Assembly (NCBI RefSeq): GCF_003670115.1
Contig: NZ_QQTY01000004.1
Coordinates: 248,001 to 312,000 of the forward strand
Direction of reading: 5' to 3'
From: Natronorubrum halophilum
Lineage (GTDB): Archaea; Halobacteriota; Halobacteria; Halobacteriales; Natrialbaceae
DNA length: 64,000 nt
Made by a program: the position numbers and the translations under genes. Position 1 is the first letter of the stretch. Every line of letters begins with the position of its first letter. Shown in pieces: positions 24,768 to 33,632 of this stretch. The notes under the pieces are model-generated. The model saw only the letters and a list, made by a program, of their open reading frames with translations, did not search any database and was not told where the DNA came from.

Positions 24768-25733
24768 CTACCGACCGATACGCCACTCGAGCGTGCGCGT
24801 CACGGCCTCGAGCGTCGCCTCGCTGAGTTCGGTCGTGTACGCCCAGCGATCGACGTCCTCGTAGCCGTCGTGGCGGTGGAACCGGTCGTGATCGTAGCAG
24901 CCTCTGCCGTGAAACCGGGTGCCGCCGCCGACCCCGTCCGGCCCGGCGTAAGCGGTCGCCATCGGCGAGACCTCGAGCGTCGCGTCGTCGATTTGCACCG
25001 CGGTGCCGAGGTCGTGATCGCAGCGAGAACCACCGACTTCCGCGACGACATCGCTATCGAGGAGCGTGTGTACTGTCTCGTGGATCGCCATGTTTCGCGT
25101 CACCGCCCGCGAGTCCCAGAACTCGGTCGCGCCGAGGTTCGCGACGGTCCCCGCGTCGCCGGCGCTATCCTCGGCCTCGTCGCCGACAACCGCGTTCGGC
25201 GAAAGCGTTCCACCGTAGCCGACGCGGTAGTTGAACGGAGCCCAGCAAAACAGCAGATGGCAGGCCGATCCGGTAAGCACGTTCCGATCCCGGAGCCGGT
25301 CGCGAAAGACCGAAAGGACCGTCTCGAGTTCCGGAACGACCGCCTCGGACGACGGCGGCGCTGCCGAGAGCGGAAACCGGACCGGGTCGCCGCGCTCGAC
25401 GCGCGCGTCGACCCCCTCGAGTCGCGAGCGCTCGTGGGCGTACGCGAGAATCCGGATTAGCGCATCCTCGACAGCGGCCAGCGCGTCCCGAAACGGGGGC
25501 GGCCAGTCCCGGCGCATACCGTCGAACCCGTACCGAATCCAGGCTCCCAACGGGACCGGGCCGGGGTAGACGCGAACGTGGAGCGATTCGTCGCCGACGG
25601 CCCGCTCGTCGGCGCTGAGACGCGTCCTCGAGACGGCGGCCGCGCCGCCGAACGACGCTAACAGCTCTCGCCGGGAGACGGAGGAATCGCTCGGAGTCGC
25701 GGACGAGAGCCGGGTGGGGAGCGATAAGACCAC
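24768..25733 (-). CDS. Exported protein with HEXXH zinc-metalloprotease-like motif
   Basis: A 321-residue protein with a Tat-like signal ([15 protein letters not shown], residues 20-34) without a lipobox Cys. The central motif HETVH (His218, Glu219, His222), followed by a conserved-looking region with His240 in CDHDLG, suggests a zincin active site. The Cys pair near 158/163 and Cys238 could form disulfides. The C-terminal domain is His/Asp-rich ([20 protein letters not shown]). The target is unknown and no named peptidase family was recognised, so protease activity is inference. It is upstream of rpl39e but separated by 77 bases. Confidence 0.65.
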   Translation of the reverse strand: MVLSLPTRLSSATPSDSSVSRRELLASFGGAAAVSRTRLSADERAVGDESLHVRVYPGPVPLGAWIRYGFDGMRRDWPPPFRDALAAVEDALIRILAYAHERSRLEGVDARVERGDPVRFPLSAAPPSSEAVVPELETVLSVFRDRLRDRNVLTGSACHLLFCWAPFNYRVGYGGTLSPNAVVGDEAEDSAGDAGTVANLGATEFWDSRAVTRNMAIHETVHTLLDSDVVAEVGGSRCDHDLGTAVQIDDATLEVSPMATAYAGPDGVGGGTRFHGRGCYDHDRFHRHDGYEDVDRWAYTTELSEATLEAVTRTLEWRIGR

Positions 25734-25853
25734 GAGTTATCGACGGCGTTCGCCGCCGTCATTCCTCCGGCTACACCGAACTCCGCCATCCGTCCTGCCC
25801 CTGCATGCTCCGCCCGATTCGCGTCGAACGGTCGTCCGACTCGAGGGCGGCGG

Positions 25854-26453
25854 CTACGCGAGCGAGAACGATTCGACCGTCGAGTACGTCGGTCCCTCGT
25901 CGGTGAGCGTGCTCTCGGTCAGTCTGATCTCCTCGACGTCCATCTCGCCGACTTCCGGTTCGCTCCCGCGGCTCCGCCGCTCGTCGTCCGCAGACGACGC
26001 CCTCGACTCCCGAACGAGTTGCTGAACGAGGTCCTTCCCGCCCGCGTGTTCCATCCGCGCGAGCGTCACGTGCGGCGTGAAGTCGTGCGATTCCGCTTCG
26101 AACCCCATACCGGTCGTCCGCTTCTCGATCGCCTCGTGAAGCCGTGTGAGTTCCTCGCCGCCCTCGACGACGCCGAGCCAGACGACTCGGATGTAATCGA
26201 GACTCGGAAAGACGCCCAATCCGCCGAACCGCGCGGTGAAAGGGTCGACGTCGGCGTCGTCGACGGCGGCCTCGAGTTCGCGCTCGAGTTCCGGAAGCCC
26301 ATCCACGTCGACGTCGCCGAGAAATTTCAGCGTGACGTGGACCTGCTCGGGGTCGGTGAAGGTGAGCCCGCTGGCGTCCGCGAACTCGTCTTGCAACTCG
26401 GCAACCGGTTGCGCGAGCTCGTCGGACAGGTCGACGCTGACGAACGATCGCAT
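25854..26453 (-). CDS. thpR: RNA 2',3'-cyclic phosphodiesterase (2'-5' RNA ligase family)
   Basis: A 199-residue 2H phosphoesterase. The two HxT motifs are His39-V-Thr41 (HVTLKFLG) and His128-V-Thr130 (HVTLAR). The start MRSFVSVDLSDEL is typical. The enzyme opens 2',3'-cyclic phosphates at RNA ends and can act as a 2'-5' ligase in vitro. An insertion of charged residues (about 150-165, SSADDERRSRGSEPEVG) is haloarchaeal in style. Isolated gene. Confidence 0.92.
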   Translation of the reverse strand: MRSFVSVDLSDELAQPVAELQDEFADASGLTFTDPEQVHVTLKFLGDVDVDGLPELERELEAAVDDADVDPFTARFGGLGVFPSLDYIRVVWLGVVEGGEELTRLHEAIEKRTTGMGFEAESHDFTPHVTLARMEHAGGKDLVQQLVRESRASSADDERRSRGSEPEVGEMDVEEIRLTESTLTDEGPTYSTVESFSLA

Positions 26454-26583
26454 AGTGGGCGTTCAACGGGAACCCCCTTGAATCGTGGTGGCTGGACGCT
26501 ACTGCGCCGTCAAATCGATGGTCGGTCGCGCCACTCATTCGAAAATCGTGGCCGTCGAGACGGGTATCGCGGTCCGGCTGTGA

Positions 26584-27318
26584 TCACTCGAACTCGTCCT
26601 CGAGGTCGCTGAAGTTCTCGATAACGTGAAAACTGATCAGCTCTGCCGACCCCTCCCGGGCGAGTCCGACCGCGAGGTGCTCTTCCTCGGGGTCGTCGAC
26701 CGTCACGATTTCTGTGTCGAATATCGTCACCGTTCCGGTGTCGCTCGAACCGTTCACGGATTCCGTCTCGATTCCCGTTCCGGCGTCGTTCGAGTCGTTC
26801 TCGGACGTCCGGTTGGTTTCTGCTCCGGTGTCAGTCGAATCGTTCTCAGACGTCCGGTTGGTTTCCGTTCCGGTATCGTTCGAGTCGTTCTGGAACGTCT
26901 CCCCGACGTCCAGTTCGGTATCGAACGCATCACCCTCGAGTTCGATACTGACCTCGTAGTCGCCGGCGTCCGTCCAGATGTCCTCGTAGAGCGCGATCGA
27001 ATCGGCGTCCTGGTTTTCCTCGTCCTCGTCGGCCGCTTTCTCGAGGTCGAACGTCTCCTCGAGGACGACGTCGCCGTTCGGGTCGACGATATCGATCGCG
27101 CCGTTGACCGGCGTATCAGCGCCGTTGAAGACGTTCACGTCCTGAAGCGCGAGATCGCCGAAATAATCCATGACTGCGGTACAGCCGCCCATCGAGACCA
27201 GCGCCGCGGTTCCACCGGCGGCGATGAACGTGCGCCGGGAGAGGTTGTGACCGGGTCGGGACCGGTGGGTCGGTGGGGAGGGCGTTACCGTCGAATCGGT
27301 GCGTCGTGGCGGGGACAT
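26584..27318 (-). CDS. Tat lipoprotein with Asn/Ser/Thr-rich repeat, unknown function
   Basis: A 244-residue exported protein. The signal has twin arginines (LSRRTFIAAGG) and a lipobox MGGC with the lipid Cys at 46. A small beta domain (about 50-135, QDVNVFNGADTPVNGAIDIVDPNG) resembles haloarchaeal surface lipoproteins. A glycosylation-prone linker follows, with 15-residue repeats built on ETNRTSENDS.DTG (NRT and NDS sequons; DNA about 26778-26890), then a C-terminal strand region. Many N-glycosylation sites fit an outer-surface location. It is divergent from the TPR gene. Confidence 0.7.
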   Translation of the reverse strand: MSPPRRTDSTVTPSPPTHRSRPGHNLSRRTFIAAGGTAALVSMGGCTAVMDYFGDLALQDVNVFNGADTPVNGAIDIVDPNGDVVLEETFDLEKAADEDEENQDADSIALYEDIWTDAGDYEVSIELEGDAFDTELDVGETFQNDSNDTGTETNRTSENDSTDTGAETNRTSENDSNDAGTGIETESVNGSSDTGTVTIFDTEIVTVDDPEEEHLAVGLAREGSAELISFHVIENFSDLEDEFE

Positions 27319-27554
27319 GCCAACTGCGACTATTCAGCCACTCAACAAAAGTTTTTCTTCTGACACGTATCCGGAGCATCAGTGACAGTCACCGCCGATC
27401 GTCCTCGAGAATCGAGCGACGCGGTGGCGATCGAATCGGGAGCGCGACATCGACGGTTCCGGAACGGATCGCGCTCGAGTCGAGGTTCCTCGACCCGCGA
27501 ACGGCGACTCGCAAGGTCGCAGCCCTTAACAGTCGTCGCCGCCACATTCCAGTA

Positions 27555-28424
27555 ATGACTGATCGAGAGGGCGATAGCGACCACCCCTTCTCCGAAGGCG
27601 AGGGCTTCGGTGACGCCTACGACGAGTTCGATCTTGATCCGCCGGAACTGGGCGTCGACCCGTCGAAGGTCGATCCCGTCGACTCCCGCGTCGTCACCGA
27701 CACGCTCGACAAACACAACATCGGCAGCGACGACGTCGATGCGAGCGAGTTGCTCGACGTCGGGCTGAACTACATGCAGATCAACCGCTACGAGCAGGCC
27801 ACCGAGGCCTTCGACCGGGCCGCCCAGTTCGCCGAAGACGACCGCCTCGAGCAGGAGGCGTGGGTGAACAAGGGCGTCGCCCACGCCGAACTCGAGGAGT
27901 GGGACGCGGCGATCGGAGCCCACCGCGAGGCCCTGCGGATCGACGATTCGAGCGAGCACGCGGCGACAGCCGAGACGAACCTCGCCTACGCGCTCTGGGA
28001 GTTCGGCGAGACGTCCGAAGCCTTAGAGCACGCCGAACGCGCCGTCGAGATCGACGAGCGCTTCGCCGAGGGCTGGTTCAACCGCGCCTTCTTCCTCTCG
28101 GAGCGCGGGCTGTCCGAGGAAGCGCTGCACTGTATCGACAACGCGATTCGGCTGGGACTGCGCAACGCCAAGGTGCTCGAGGAAAAGGCCGAGATCCTCG
28201 AGGAACTCGGCGAGTACGACGAGGCCGAGGAGATCGCCGAGGAAGCAAACGAGATGCTCGAGCGGGCCGAACAGCGTCTCGTGGAGGAACGAACGGAGAT
28301 GCAGGGACACGCGGACGGTCCGGACGGACAGGCACAGCACCACGACCAGAGTCGACAGGGGAACACCGACATCACGGATCCCGGCCGCGCGTCCGACCGC
28401 GACGGCGAGTGGGAGCTCGAGTAA
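27555..28424 (+). CDS. Tetratricopeptide-repeat protein
   Basis: A 289-residue soluble scaffold protein. At least four TPR units are visible between residues about 65 and 240 (LLDVGLNYMQINRYEQATEAFDRA, AWVNKGVAHAELEEWDAAIGAHREAL, NLAYALWEFGETSEALEHAERAV, GWFNRAFFLSERGLSEEALHCIDNAI), then a charged coiled region and a Gln/His/Asp-rich tail. TPRs mediate protein-protein contacts; the partner is unknown. The start is the ATG at 27555 (MTDREGDSDHPFSEGEGFGD). The DUF424 gene follows 6 bases later and is co-transcribed. Confidence 0.85.
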   Translation: MTDREGDSDHPFSEGEGFGDAYDEFDLDPPELGVDPSKVDPVDSRVVTDTLDKHNIGSDDVDASELLDVGLNYMQINRYEQATEAFDRAAQFAEDDRLEQEAWVNKGVAHAELEEWDAAIGAHREALRIDDSSEHAATAETNLAYALWEFGETSEALEHAERAVEIDERFAEGWFNRAFFLSERGLSEEALHCIDNAIRLGLRNAKVLEEKAEILEELGEYDEAEEIAEEANEMLERAEQRLVEERTEMQGHADGPDGQAQHHDQSRQGNTDITDPGRASDRDGEWELE

Positions 28425-28430
28425 CGACGA

Positions 28431-28724
28431 ATGATCGTCAACGAACGGCGGACGCCGGAAGGGTTGCTAGTCGCCGTCTGCGACGAGGAGGTTCTCGGCG
28501 AGACCTTCGAGAGCGACGACCTCTCGCTGACCGTCACCGAGGAGTTCTACGGCGGCGACGAGGCGGACGAGAGCGCCGTCATCGACAGCCTCGCGCGGGC
28601 GACCGTCGCCAATATCGTCGGCACGCGCGCCGTCGAACTCGCCATCGAGGAGGGGGTTATCGACGAGGCGAACGTTCTCGAGGTCGGGTCGACGCTGCAC
28701 GCGCAGTTGCTGCGGATGTCGTAG
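28431..28724 (+). CDS. DUF424 family protein
   Basis: A 97-residue conserved archaeal protein (MIVNERRTPEGLLVAVCDEEVLGETFESDDLSLTV, then VANIVGTRAVELAIEEGVIDEANVLEVGSTLHAQ). DUF424 proteins are widespread in Euryarchaeota and often sit next to translation genes; their function is not established. The small beta-rich fold suggests RNA or protein binding. The 6-base gap from the TPR gene implies an operon. Confidence 0.88.
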   Translation: MIVNERRTPEGLLVAVCDEEVLGETFESDDLSLTVTEEFYGGDEADESAVIDSLARATVANIVGTRAVELAIEEGVIDEANVLEVGSTLHAQLLRMS

Positions 28725-28765
28725 GACGAATCGCGTACGGGTGACCCGTCGACGGCGAAGGCCGA

Positions 28766-29641
28766 CTACAGGTCCGTTCTACTGAACCGATAGTAGCCGA
28801 TCGCGACGGGAACGACGAGCCAGAACAGCAAGACGACGACGCCGAACCAGTCCTCGAGGTAGAACGGCGCGTCACCCGCGTACCGCTCGGCCGGGCTCAG
28901 CTGGGCCGCTTCGAAATCCTCGAGTCCGTACTGGAACGTGAAGGGATAGACCGTCCCCTCGATGGTATTGCTCGCCAGCGTCGTGTAGGCGGACATCGGG
29001 TTGAACTGCTGGAGCACGAGGTACCACGTTTCGGCCTCGATGGGCGGCCCCTCGTCGTAGAGGAGGTAGTACGGGCCGGCCGTGACAAGCTCCCACAGGG
29101 CGACGAAGATCATGTAGATGCCGACGACAAGCGCCATCGACTTGCCTCGCGTGGAAGTGCCGGCGGAGACGCCGACCGCGAGGCCGGCGAAGGCGGTGCC
29201 GAACAACAGCGTGATCGCGGCGAACCCGAGCCAGTCGACGAGCGGTACCGAGCCGAAAAACACGGCCCCCAGCACGAGCGAAACGACGAAGGCGAGGCCG
29301 ACGGCCGTTCCGACGACGGCCATCCGTCCGAACAGTTTTCCGAAGACCACATCGGTCCGGTTCGGCGGCAGGCCGAGCAGGAGTTTGATGCTGCCCGAGC
29401 GGCGCTCTCCGACGACGGCCATGTAGCCCGCGATGAGCGCGGCGATCGGAACGATCGTCTGGAGCGGGAACCCGAGAAAGCCGAGCACCTCGGCCGCGGT
29501 CGCGTCGCCGTCGACGTACCAAATCGCCGTGTACCCGATGATGACGATTCCGACGAGCAGGCCGATCAGCGCCCAGAGCAGTTTCGAACGGCCGGCATCC
29601 TCGAACTCCTTGCGGGCGACGGTGGGAATGTGCGACGTCAT
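28766..29641 (-). CDS. ABC-2 type transporter permease
   Basis: A 291-residue membrane protein with six hydrophobic segments. A cytoplasmic N terminus (MTSHIPTVARKEFEDAGRSKLLWAL) and the VVGERRSGSIKLLLGLPPNRTDVVFGKLFGR coupling region are typical of ABC-2 exporters of the NosY/GldF type. Its ATG overlaps the stop codon of the ATPase gene (ATGA at 29638-29641), so the pair is translated together. The exported substrate is unknown. Confidence 0.9.
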   Translation of the reverse strand: MTSHIPTVARKEFEDAGRSKLLWALIGLLVGIVIIGYTAIWYVDGDATAAEVLGFLGFPLQTIVPIAALIAGYMAVVGERRSGSIKLLLGLPPNRTDVVFGKLFGRMAVVGTAVGLAFVVSLVLGAVFFGSVPLVDWLGFAAITLLFGTAFAGLAVGVSAGTSTRGKSMALVVGIYMIFVALWELVTAGPYYLLYDEGPPIEAETWYLVLQQFNPMSAYTTLASNTIEGTVYPFTFQYGLEDFEAAQLSPAERYAGDAPFYLEDWFGVVVLLFWLVVPVAIGYYRFSRTDL

Positions 29642-30618
29642 TCGACCACCTCCGTTCCTGTGGCCTCAGCGGCCGCACTCGCACCAGCGGCTTCCGTTTC
29701 GCGCTCGCCCCCGCCGTTCGTCAGCGTCGTGAACAGCGACTCGAGGGAGACGTCTTCGATCCGCATATCCTGAATCGTCGCTCCGGCGTCGTCGAGCGCG
29801 GTCACGACGCTCGCCTTCGCCGCCGAATCGGTGACCGTGCACTCGAGGGTGCGTCCGGACGCGGTGACGTCGGCGATCCCGGCGATCGAGGCGACGGTGG
29901 AACGGCGTTCGGCGGCGGACTCGGCGAGCGTGAGTTCCATCGTCCCGCCGCCGCCGATCGACTCCCGGAGCCCCTCGATCGTGTCGACGGCGACGAGTTC
30001 GCCCTCGTTCAACACGCCGACGCGGTCACAGACGGCCTCGACGTGCTCGAGGATGTGACTCGAGAAGAAGACGGTCGTTCCCCGTTCGGCCTCCGCGCGA
30101 ACGATCTCCTGCATCTCGCGGATACCGTGGGGGTCGAGCCCGGAGGAGGGCTCGTCCATGATGAGGAGGTCCGGATCGCCGACCAGCGCCATGCCGGTCG
30201 CGAGTCGCTGGCGCATCCCCTTCGAGTAATCGCCGGCCGGCCGGCTGGCGTCGTCGGCCGAGAGTCCGACGCGCTCGAGGATCCTGTCGGGGTCGTCGGC
30301 GGCGGCTTTGGTCTCGATCGCGAACTCGACGTGGCGACGGCCCGAGAGGCGCGGGTAGATGTCGAACCCCTCCGGTAGCATGCCGACGCGGGGACTGATC
30401 TCGTCGATCTCGTCCTGAGCGTCGTAGCCGAGAACCGTCGCCGATCCCGCGGTCGGCCGGGTGAAATCGAGCAACATGTTGATCGTCGTCGACTTGCCGG
30501 CACCGTTCGGGCCTAAAAACCCGAACACCTCCCCCTCCTCGATCGTGAGGTCGAGGGTATCGACGGCGGTAAGCTCACCGTACCGCTTCGTCAATCCCGC
30601 TGTGGTAATCGCAGCCAT
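29638..30618 (-). CDS. ABC transporter ATP-binding protein
   Basis: A 326-residue ATPase. Walker A is GPNGAGKST, the signature is YSKGMRQRL, Walker B is LLIMDEP followed by SSGLDPHG, and the H-loop is SSHILEHVE. The C-terminal 100 residues form the extra domain seen in NosF/CcmA-like exporters, with a low-complexity Ala/Glu end. The start is the ATG at 30618 (MAAITTAGLTKRYGE); upstream open frame is rejected. It pairs with the overlapping permease gene. Confidence 0.92.
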   Translation of the reverse strand: MAAITTAGLTKRYGELTAVDTLDLTIEEGEVFGFLGPNGAGKSTTINMLLDFTRPTAGSATVLGYDAQDEIDEISPRVGMLPEGFDIYPRLSGRRHVEFAIETKAAADDPDRILERVGLSADDASRPAGDYSKGMRQRLATGMALVGDPDLLIMDEPSSGLDPHGIREMQEIVRAEAERGTTVFFSSHILEHVEAVCDRVGVLNEGELVAVDTIEGLRESIGGGGTMELTLAESAAERRSTVASIAGIADVTASGRTLECTVTDSAAKASVVTALDDAGATIQDMRIEDVSLESLFTTLTNGGGERETEAAGASAAAEATGTEVVE

Positions 30619-31006
30619 CACCTTGGCAATCACACAGGAAGACCATATAACCAAGTGACGTCCTCCCGGCGTGAGCGCGAGGCGGACGATTCCGGGGATC
30701 GATGGGTGCCGCCAAGTCACCGACTCTGGGTTCGGTTCTGACTCCGATCCGTGCCTCCCAAAGATGTTTGGACATATCGATATATCGAGCGGCGAAAAAC
30801 ACGGCGATGGCAGGGTCGCGATAGTGGACACCGCCATGCCCCTGCTGAGGCACTCACCCACCATCCGCCGTCCCCCGCTCCTGCTCGAGAACCGAGCACC
30901 GTCGTTGATCGAGACAGCCCCCGGATCGGCGTCCGAGCGCTGGTGAAGCGGCAGAATTGCCGTCGGACCGAAGGAGTGTTTTGTCTGGGACGCCTCCTAG
31001 CCGCCA
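30619..31006. other. Intergenic region between the ABC exporter and sufS
   Basis: 388 bases without a gene I trust. A short ATG frame at 30764-30946 lacks coding character. A palindrome ATATCGATAT lies at 30774-30783. Promoters for both divergent units must be here, but no TATA element is clear enough to call. Confidence 0.35.
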
Positions 31007-32251
31007 ATGAGTCAACAGAACCTCGAGCCGCTCGATGTGGGGGCGATCCGCGACGAGTTCCCGATTCTCGAGCGCGAGTTCGACGGCCAGCAGGTCGTCT
31101 ACCTCGACAACGCGGCGACGACCCAGACCCCGGATCCGGTCGTCGACGCGATGAGCGACTACTACCGCGAGTCCAACGCGAACATCCACCGCGGAATTCA
31201 CCACCTCAGCCAGGAGGCGTCGATCGCCTACGAGGAGGCTCACGACCGCGTCGCCGACTTTATCGGTGCCGACGGCCGCGAGGAGGTCGTTTTCACCAAG
31301 AACACGACCGAGAGCGAGAATCTGGTCGCCTACTCGTGGGGCCTCCACGAACTCGAACCCGGCGACGAGATCGTCCTCACGGAGATGGAACACCACGCCT
31401 CGCTGGTCACGTGGCAACAGATCGGCAAGCGAACGGGTGCCGACGTGAAGTACATCCGTATCGACGAGGACGGTCGCCTCGACATGGACCACGCCCGCGA
31501 ACTCATCACCGACGACACCGAGATGGTCTCGGCGGTGCACGTCTCGAACACGCTGGGGACGGTCAACCCCGTTTCCGAACTGACCGACCTCGCGCACGAA
31601 CACGATGCGCACTCCTTCATCGACGGCGCCCAGGCCGTTCCCAACCGGCCCGTCGACGTCGAAGCCATCGACGCCGACTTCTACGCATTTTCGGGGCACA
31701 AGATGGCCGGCCCCACCGGCATCGGCGTTCTGTACGGCAAGCGAGAGCTACTCGAGGAGATGCAGCCCTACCTCTACGGCGGCGGCATGATCCGGAAGGT
31801 CACCTTCGAGGAGTCGACGTGGGGCGACCTTCCCTGGAAGTTCGAACCGGGGACGCCGCCCATCGCCGAAGCCGTCGGCCTCGAGGCCGCCATCGACTGG
31901 CTCGAGGAGATCGGTATGGAGCGCATCCGGGCCCACGAGGAGGAGATCGCACGCTACGCCTACGAGCAACTCGCGGCCGAAGGCGACGTGGAGATCTACG
32001 GCCCCGAACCGGGACCCGACCGCGCCGGCCTCGTCAGCTTCAACATCGACGGCGTCCACGCCCACGATCTGGCCTCGATCATGAACGATCACACGGTCGC
32101 CGTTCGCGCCGGCGATCACTGTACCCAGCCGCTCCACGATAAGCTGGGCGTGGCGGCGTCGGCTCGAGCGTCCTTCTACGTGTACAACACGCGAGAGGAA
32201 GTCGACAAGCTGATCGCCGCCCTCGACGACGCGCGTCAGCTATTTAGCTGA
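31007..32251 (+). CDS. sufS: Cysteine desulfurase SufS
   Basis: A 414-residue PLP enzyme that takes sulfur from cysteine for Fe-S cluster assembly. The PLP Lys is Lys232 (SGHKMAGP) and the sulfur-accepting Cys is Cys372 (RAGDHCTQPLH). HRGIHHLSQEAS and NAATTQTPDPV are class II (SufS) marks. The scaffold/transfer gene sufU is about 3.5 kb downstream in the same orientation rather than adjacent, so the pair is functionally but not physically linked. Confidence 0.95.
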   Translation: MSQQNLEPLDVGAIRDEFPILEREFDGQQVVYLDNAATTQTPDPVVDAMSDYYRESNANIHRGIHHLSQEASIAYEEAHDRVADFIGADGREEVVFTKNTTESENLVAYSWGLHELEPGDEIVLTEMEHHASLVTWQQIGKRTGADVKYIRIDEDGRLDMDHARELITDDTEMVSAVHVSNTLGTVNPVSELTDLAHEHDAHSFIDGAQAVPNRPVDVEAIDADFYAFSGHKMAGPTGIGVLYGKRELLEEMQPYLYGGGMIRKVTFEESTWGDLPWKFEPGTPPIAEAVGLEAAIDWLEEIGMERIRAHEEEIARYAYEQLAAEGDVEIYGPEPGPDRAGLVSFNIDGVHAHDLASIMNDHTVAVRAGDHCTQPLHDKLGVAASARASFYVYNTREEVDKLIAALDDARQLFS

Positions 32252-32315
32252 CGCGCGAGGGTCGTCTCGCCGAACGAACTATACCGTTATATCGCAGCGA
32301 GGGTGAGAGTTCACC

Positions 32316-32459
32316 GTGGACAAATCGGCTCTCGCTGACATCTATCACGGCACGAACGAGCGGGCGATCGCCATCCGGGGGCTGTTGTTCGCCATCGTAC
32401 TGACACCCGTCTTACTACTACGAGAGGAGGTCTCGAACCGAATGAAACTGAGATTGTAA
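32316..32459 (+). CDS. Possible 47-residue membrane protein
   Basis: A GTG at 32316, preceded by GGGTGAG, opens a 47-codon frame: MDKSALADIYHGTNERAIAIR, a hydrophobic stretch GLLFAIVLTPVLLL, and a basic end REEVSNRMKLRL. A TATA-like GTTATATCGC lies about 25 bases upstream of the start region. It could be a small membrane protein. It ends 39 bases before the corrinoid-binding-protein gene. No family was recognised. Confidence 0.4.
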   Translation: MDKSALADIYHGTNERAIAIRGLLFAIVLTPVLLLREEVSNRMKLRL

Positions 32460-32466
32460 TAGCCAC

Positions 32467-32475
32467 ATATATATT
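32467..32475 (+). promoter_or_regulatory. TATA box for the PGF-CTERM binding-protein gene
   Basis: ATATATATT centred 27-28 bases before the ATG at 32499, the spacing expected for a leaderless haloarchaeal transcript. It decides the start at 32499 over the in-frame GTG at 32487. Confidence 0.6.
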
Positions 32476-32498
32476 GAGCTGCTGGAGTGGATACGTGC

Positions 32499-33620
32499 AT
32501 GCACCGCGCGTGGAGTATGCTGGTCGTGTCGATCGTGATCGTCGGAGCGTTCGCTCCGATCACCGCCGTCGGAGCCACGGCGGGGAACGGCGTCGTCTCC
32601 GCCGAACCGTCGAGTGAGGGTGACTGTCAGTACCCGGTAACCGAAACCGACGGCACCGGAACGGAGGTAACGCTCGAGGAAGCGCCCGAAACGGTCGTGA
32701 CGCTCAATCCGAGCCTCGCCCAGACGATGTGGGAGATCGGTGCCGAGGAGCGGGTGACCGGTCTCACGAGCCACGCCGAGAACCTCGAGGGAGCGGAGAA
32801 CCGGACGAGCGTCTCGACCGACGACGCGACGATCGATCCCGAGATCGTCGTCGATCTCGATGCCGATCTCGTCCTCGCGACGAGTTCGCAGTACGTCACC
32901 GAGGAGATGATCGAGACGCTGCGAGAGTCCGGACAGACCGTCTACTACTTCCCGGCGGCGGAGTCGATCGACGACGTTCGCGAGCGGACCCGTCTCCTCG
33001 GCTCGCTGGTCGACGAATGTGCGGGCGCTACCGAGACCGTCGACTGGATGGACGAGGAACTCGAGGTCGTCAGCGAGGCGATCGACGGCGAGGACCGGCC
33101 CGACGTCCTCTACACGTTCTTCGGGTTCACCGCCGGGGAGGGGACGTTTATCGACGAACTGATCGAGGCCGGCGGCGGCACGAACGTCGCGGCCGAGGCC
33201 GGAATCGACGGCTACCAGGAGCCCGACGCCGAAACCGTCGTCGACGCGAATCCCGAGTGGCTCGTCCTCAACACCAACTCGCCCGACGTGCCGGAGACGC
33301 CGGCCTACGAGGCGACGGCTGCGGTGCAGAACGATCGGACGCTGATCGTCGACATCAATCACCTGAACCGACCGGGGCCGCGGATCGTTCACGCGATCAC
33401 GGCGTTCGCGGAAGCGTTCCACCCCGACGCCTACGCCGAGGCCACCGCCGAGGCCGGCGTCTCCGACGACTCCTCGCAGTCAGCGGACGGGTCGGAGAGG
33501 TCGGAGACGACGGACGAAGTGCCGGGGTTCGGGTTCGGCCTGACGACGGTCGCCGTTTCGCTCGTCGTCCTCTCGCTCGCGACGCTGAGCAGGATCCGGC
33601 ACGGTCATGATCGTTCCTAA
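32499..33620 (+). CDS. PGF-CTERM-anchored substrate-binding protein, corrinoid/iron-chelate type
   Basis: A 373-residue exported binding protein of the BtuF/FhuD fold. There is a signal peptide at residues 1-26, then a PF01497-type domain: ETVVTLNPSLAQTMWEIGAEERVTGLTSHAENLEG, DLVLATSSQYVTEEMIETLRESGQTVYYF, and AYEATAAVQNDRTLIVDINHLNRPGPRIVHAI. After an acidic Ser-rich stalk it ends with VPGFGFGLTTVAVSLVVLSL and basic residues, a PGF-CTERM signal for archaeosortase processing and lipid anchoring. It should capture a corrinoid or siderophore outside the cell. No permease or ATPase is present here. The next gene is a related protein without a signal. Confidence 0.85.
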   Translation: MHRAWSMLVVSIVIVGAFAPITAVGATAGNGVVSAEPSSEGDCQYPVTETDGTGTEVTLEEAPETVVTLNPSLAQTMWEIGAEERVTGLTSHAENLEGAENRTSVSTDDATIDPEIVVDLDADLVLATSSQYVTEEMIETLRESGQTVYYFPAAESIDDVRERTRLLGSLVDECAGATETVDWMDEELEVVSEAIDGEDRPDVLYTFFGFTAGEGTFIDELIEAGGGTNVAAEAGIDGYQEPDAETVVDANPEWLVLNTNSPDVPETPAYEATAAVQNDRTLIVDINHLNRPGPRIVHAITAFAEAFHPDAYAEATAEAGVSDDSSQSADGSERSETTDEVPGFGFGLTTVAVSLVVLSLATLSRIRHGHDRS

Positions 33621-33632
33621 ACGAGTATCCGT

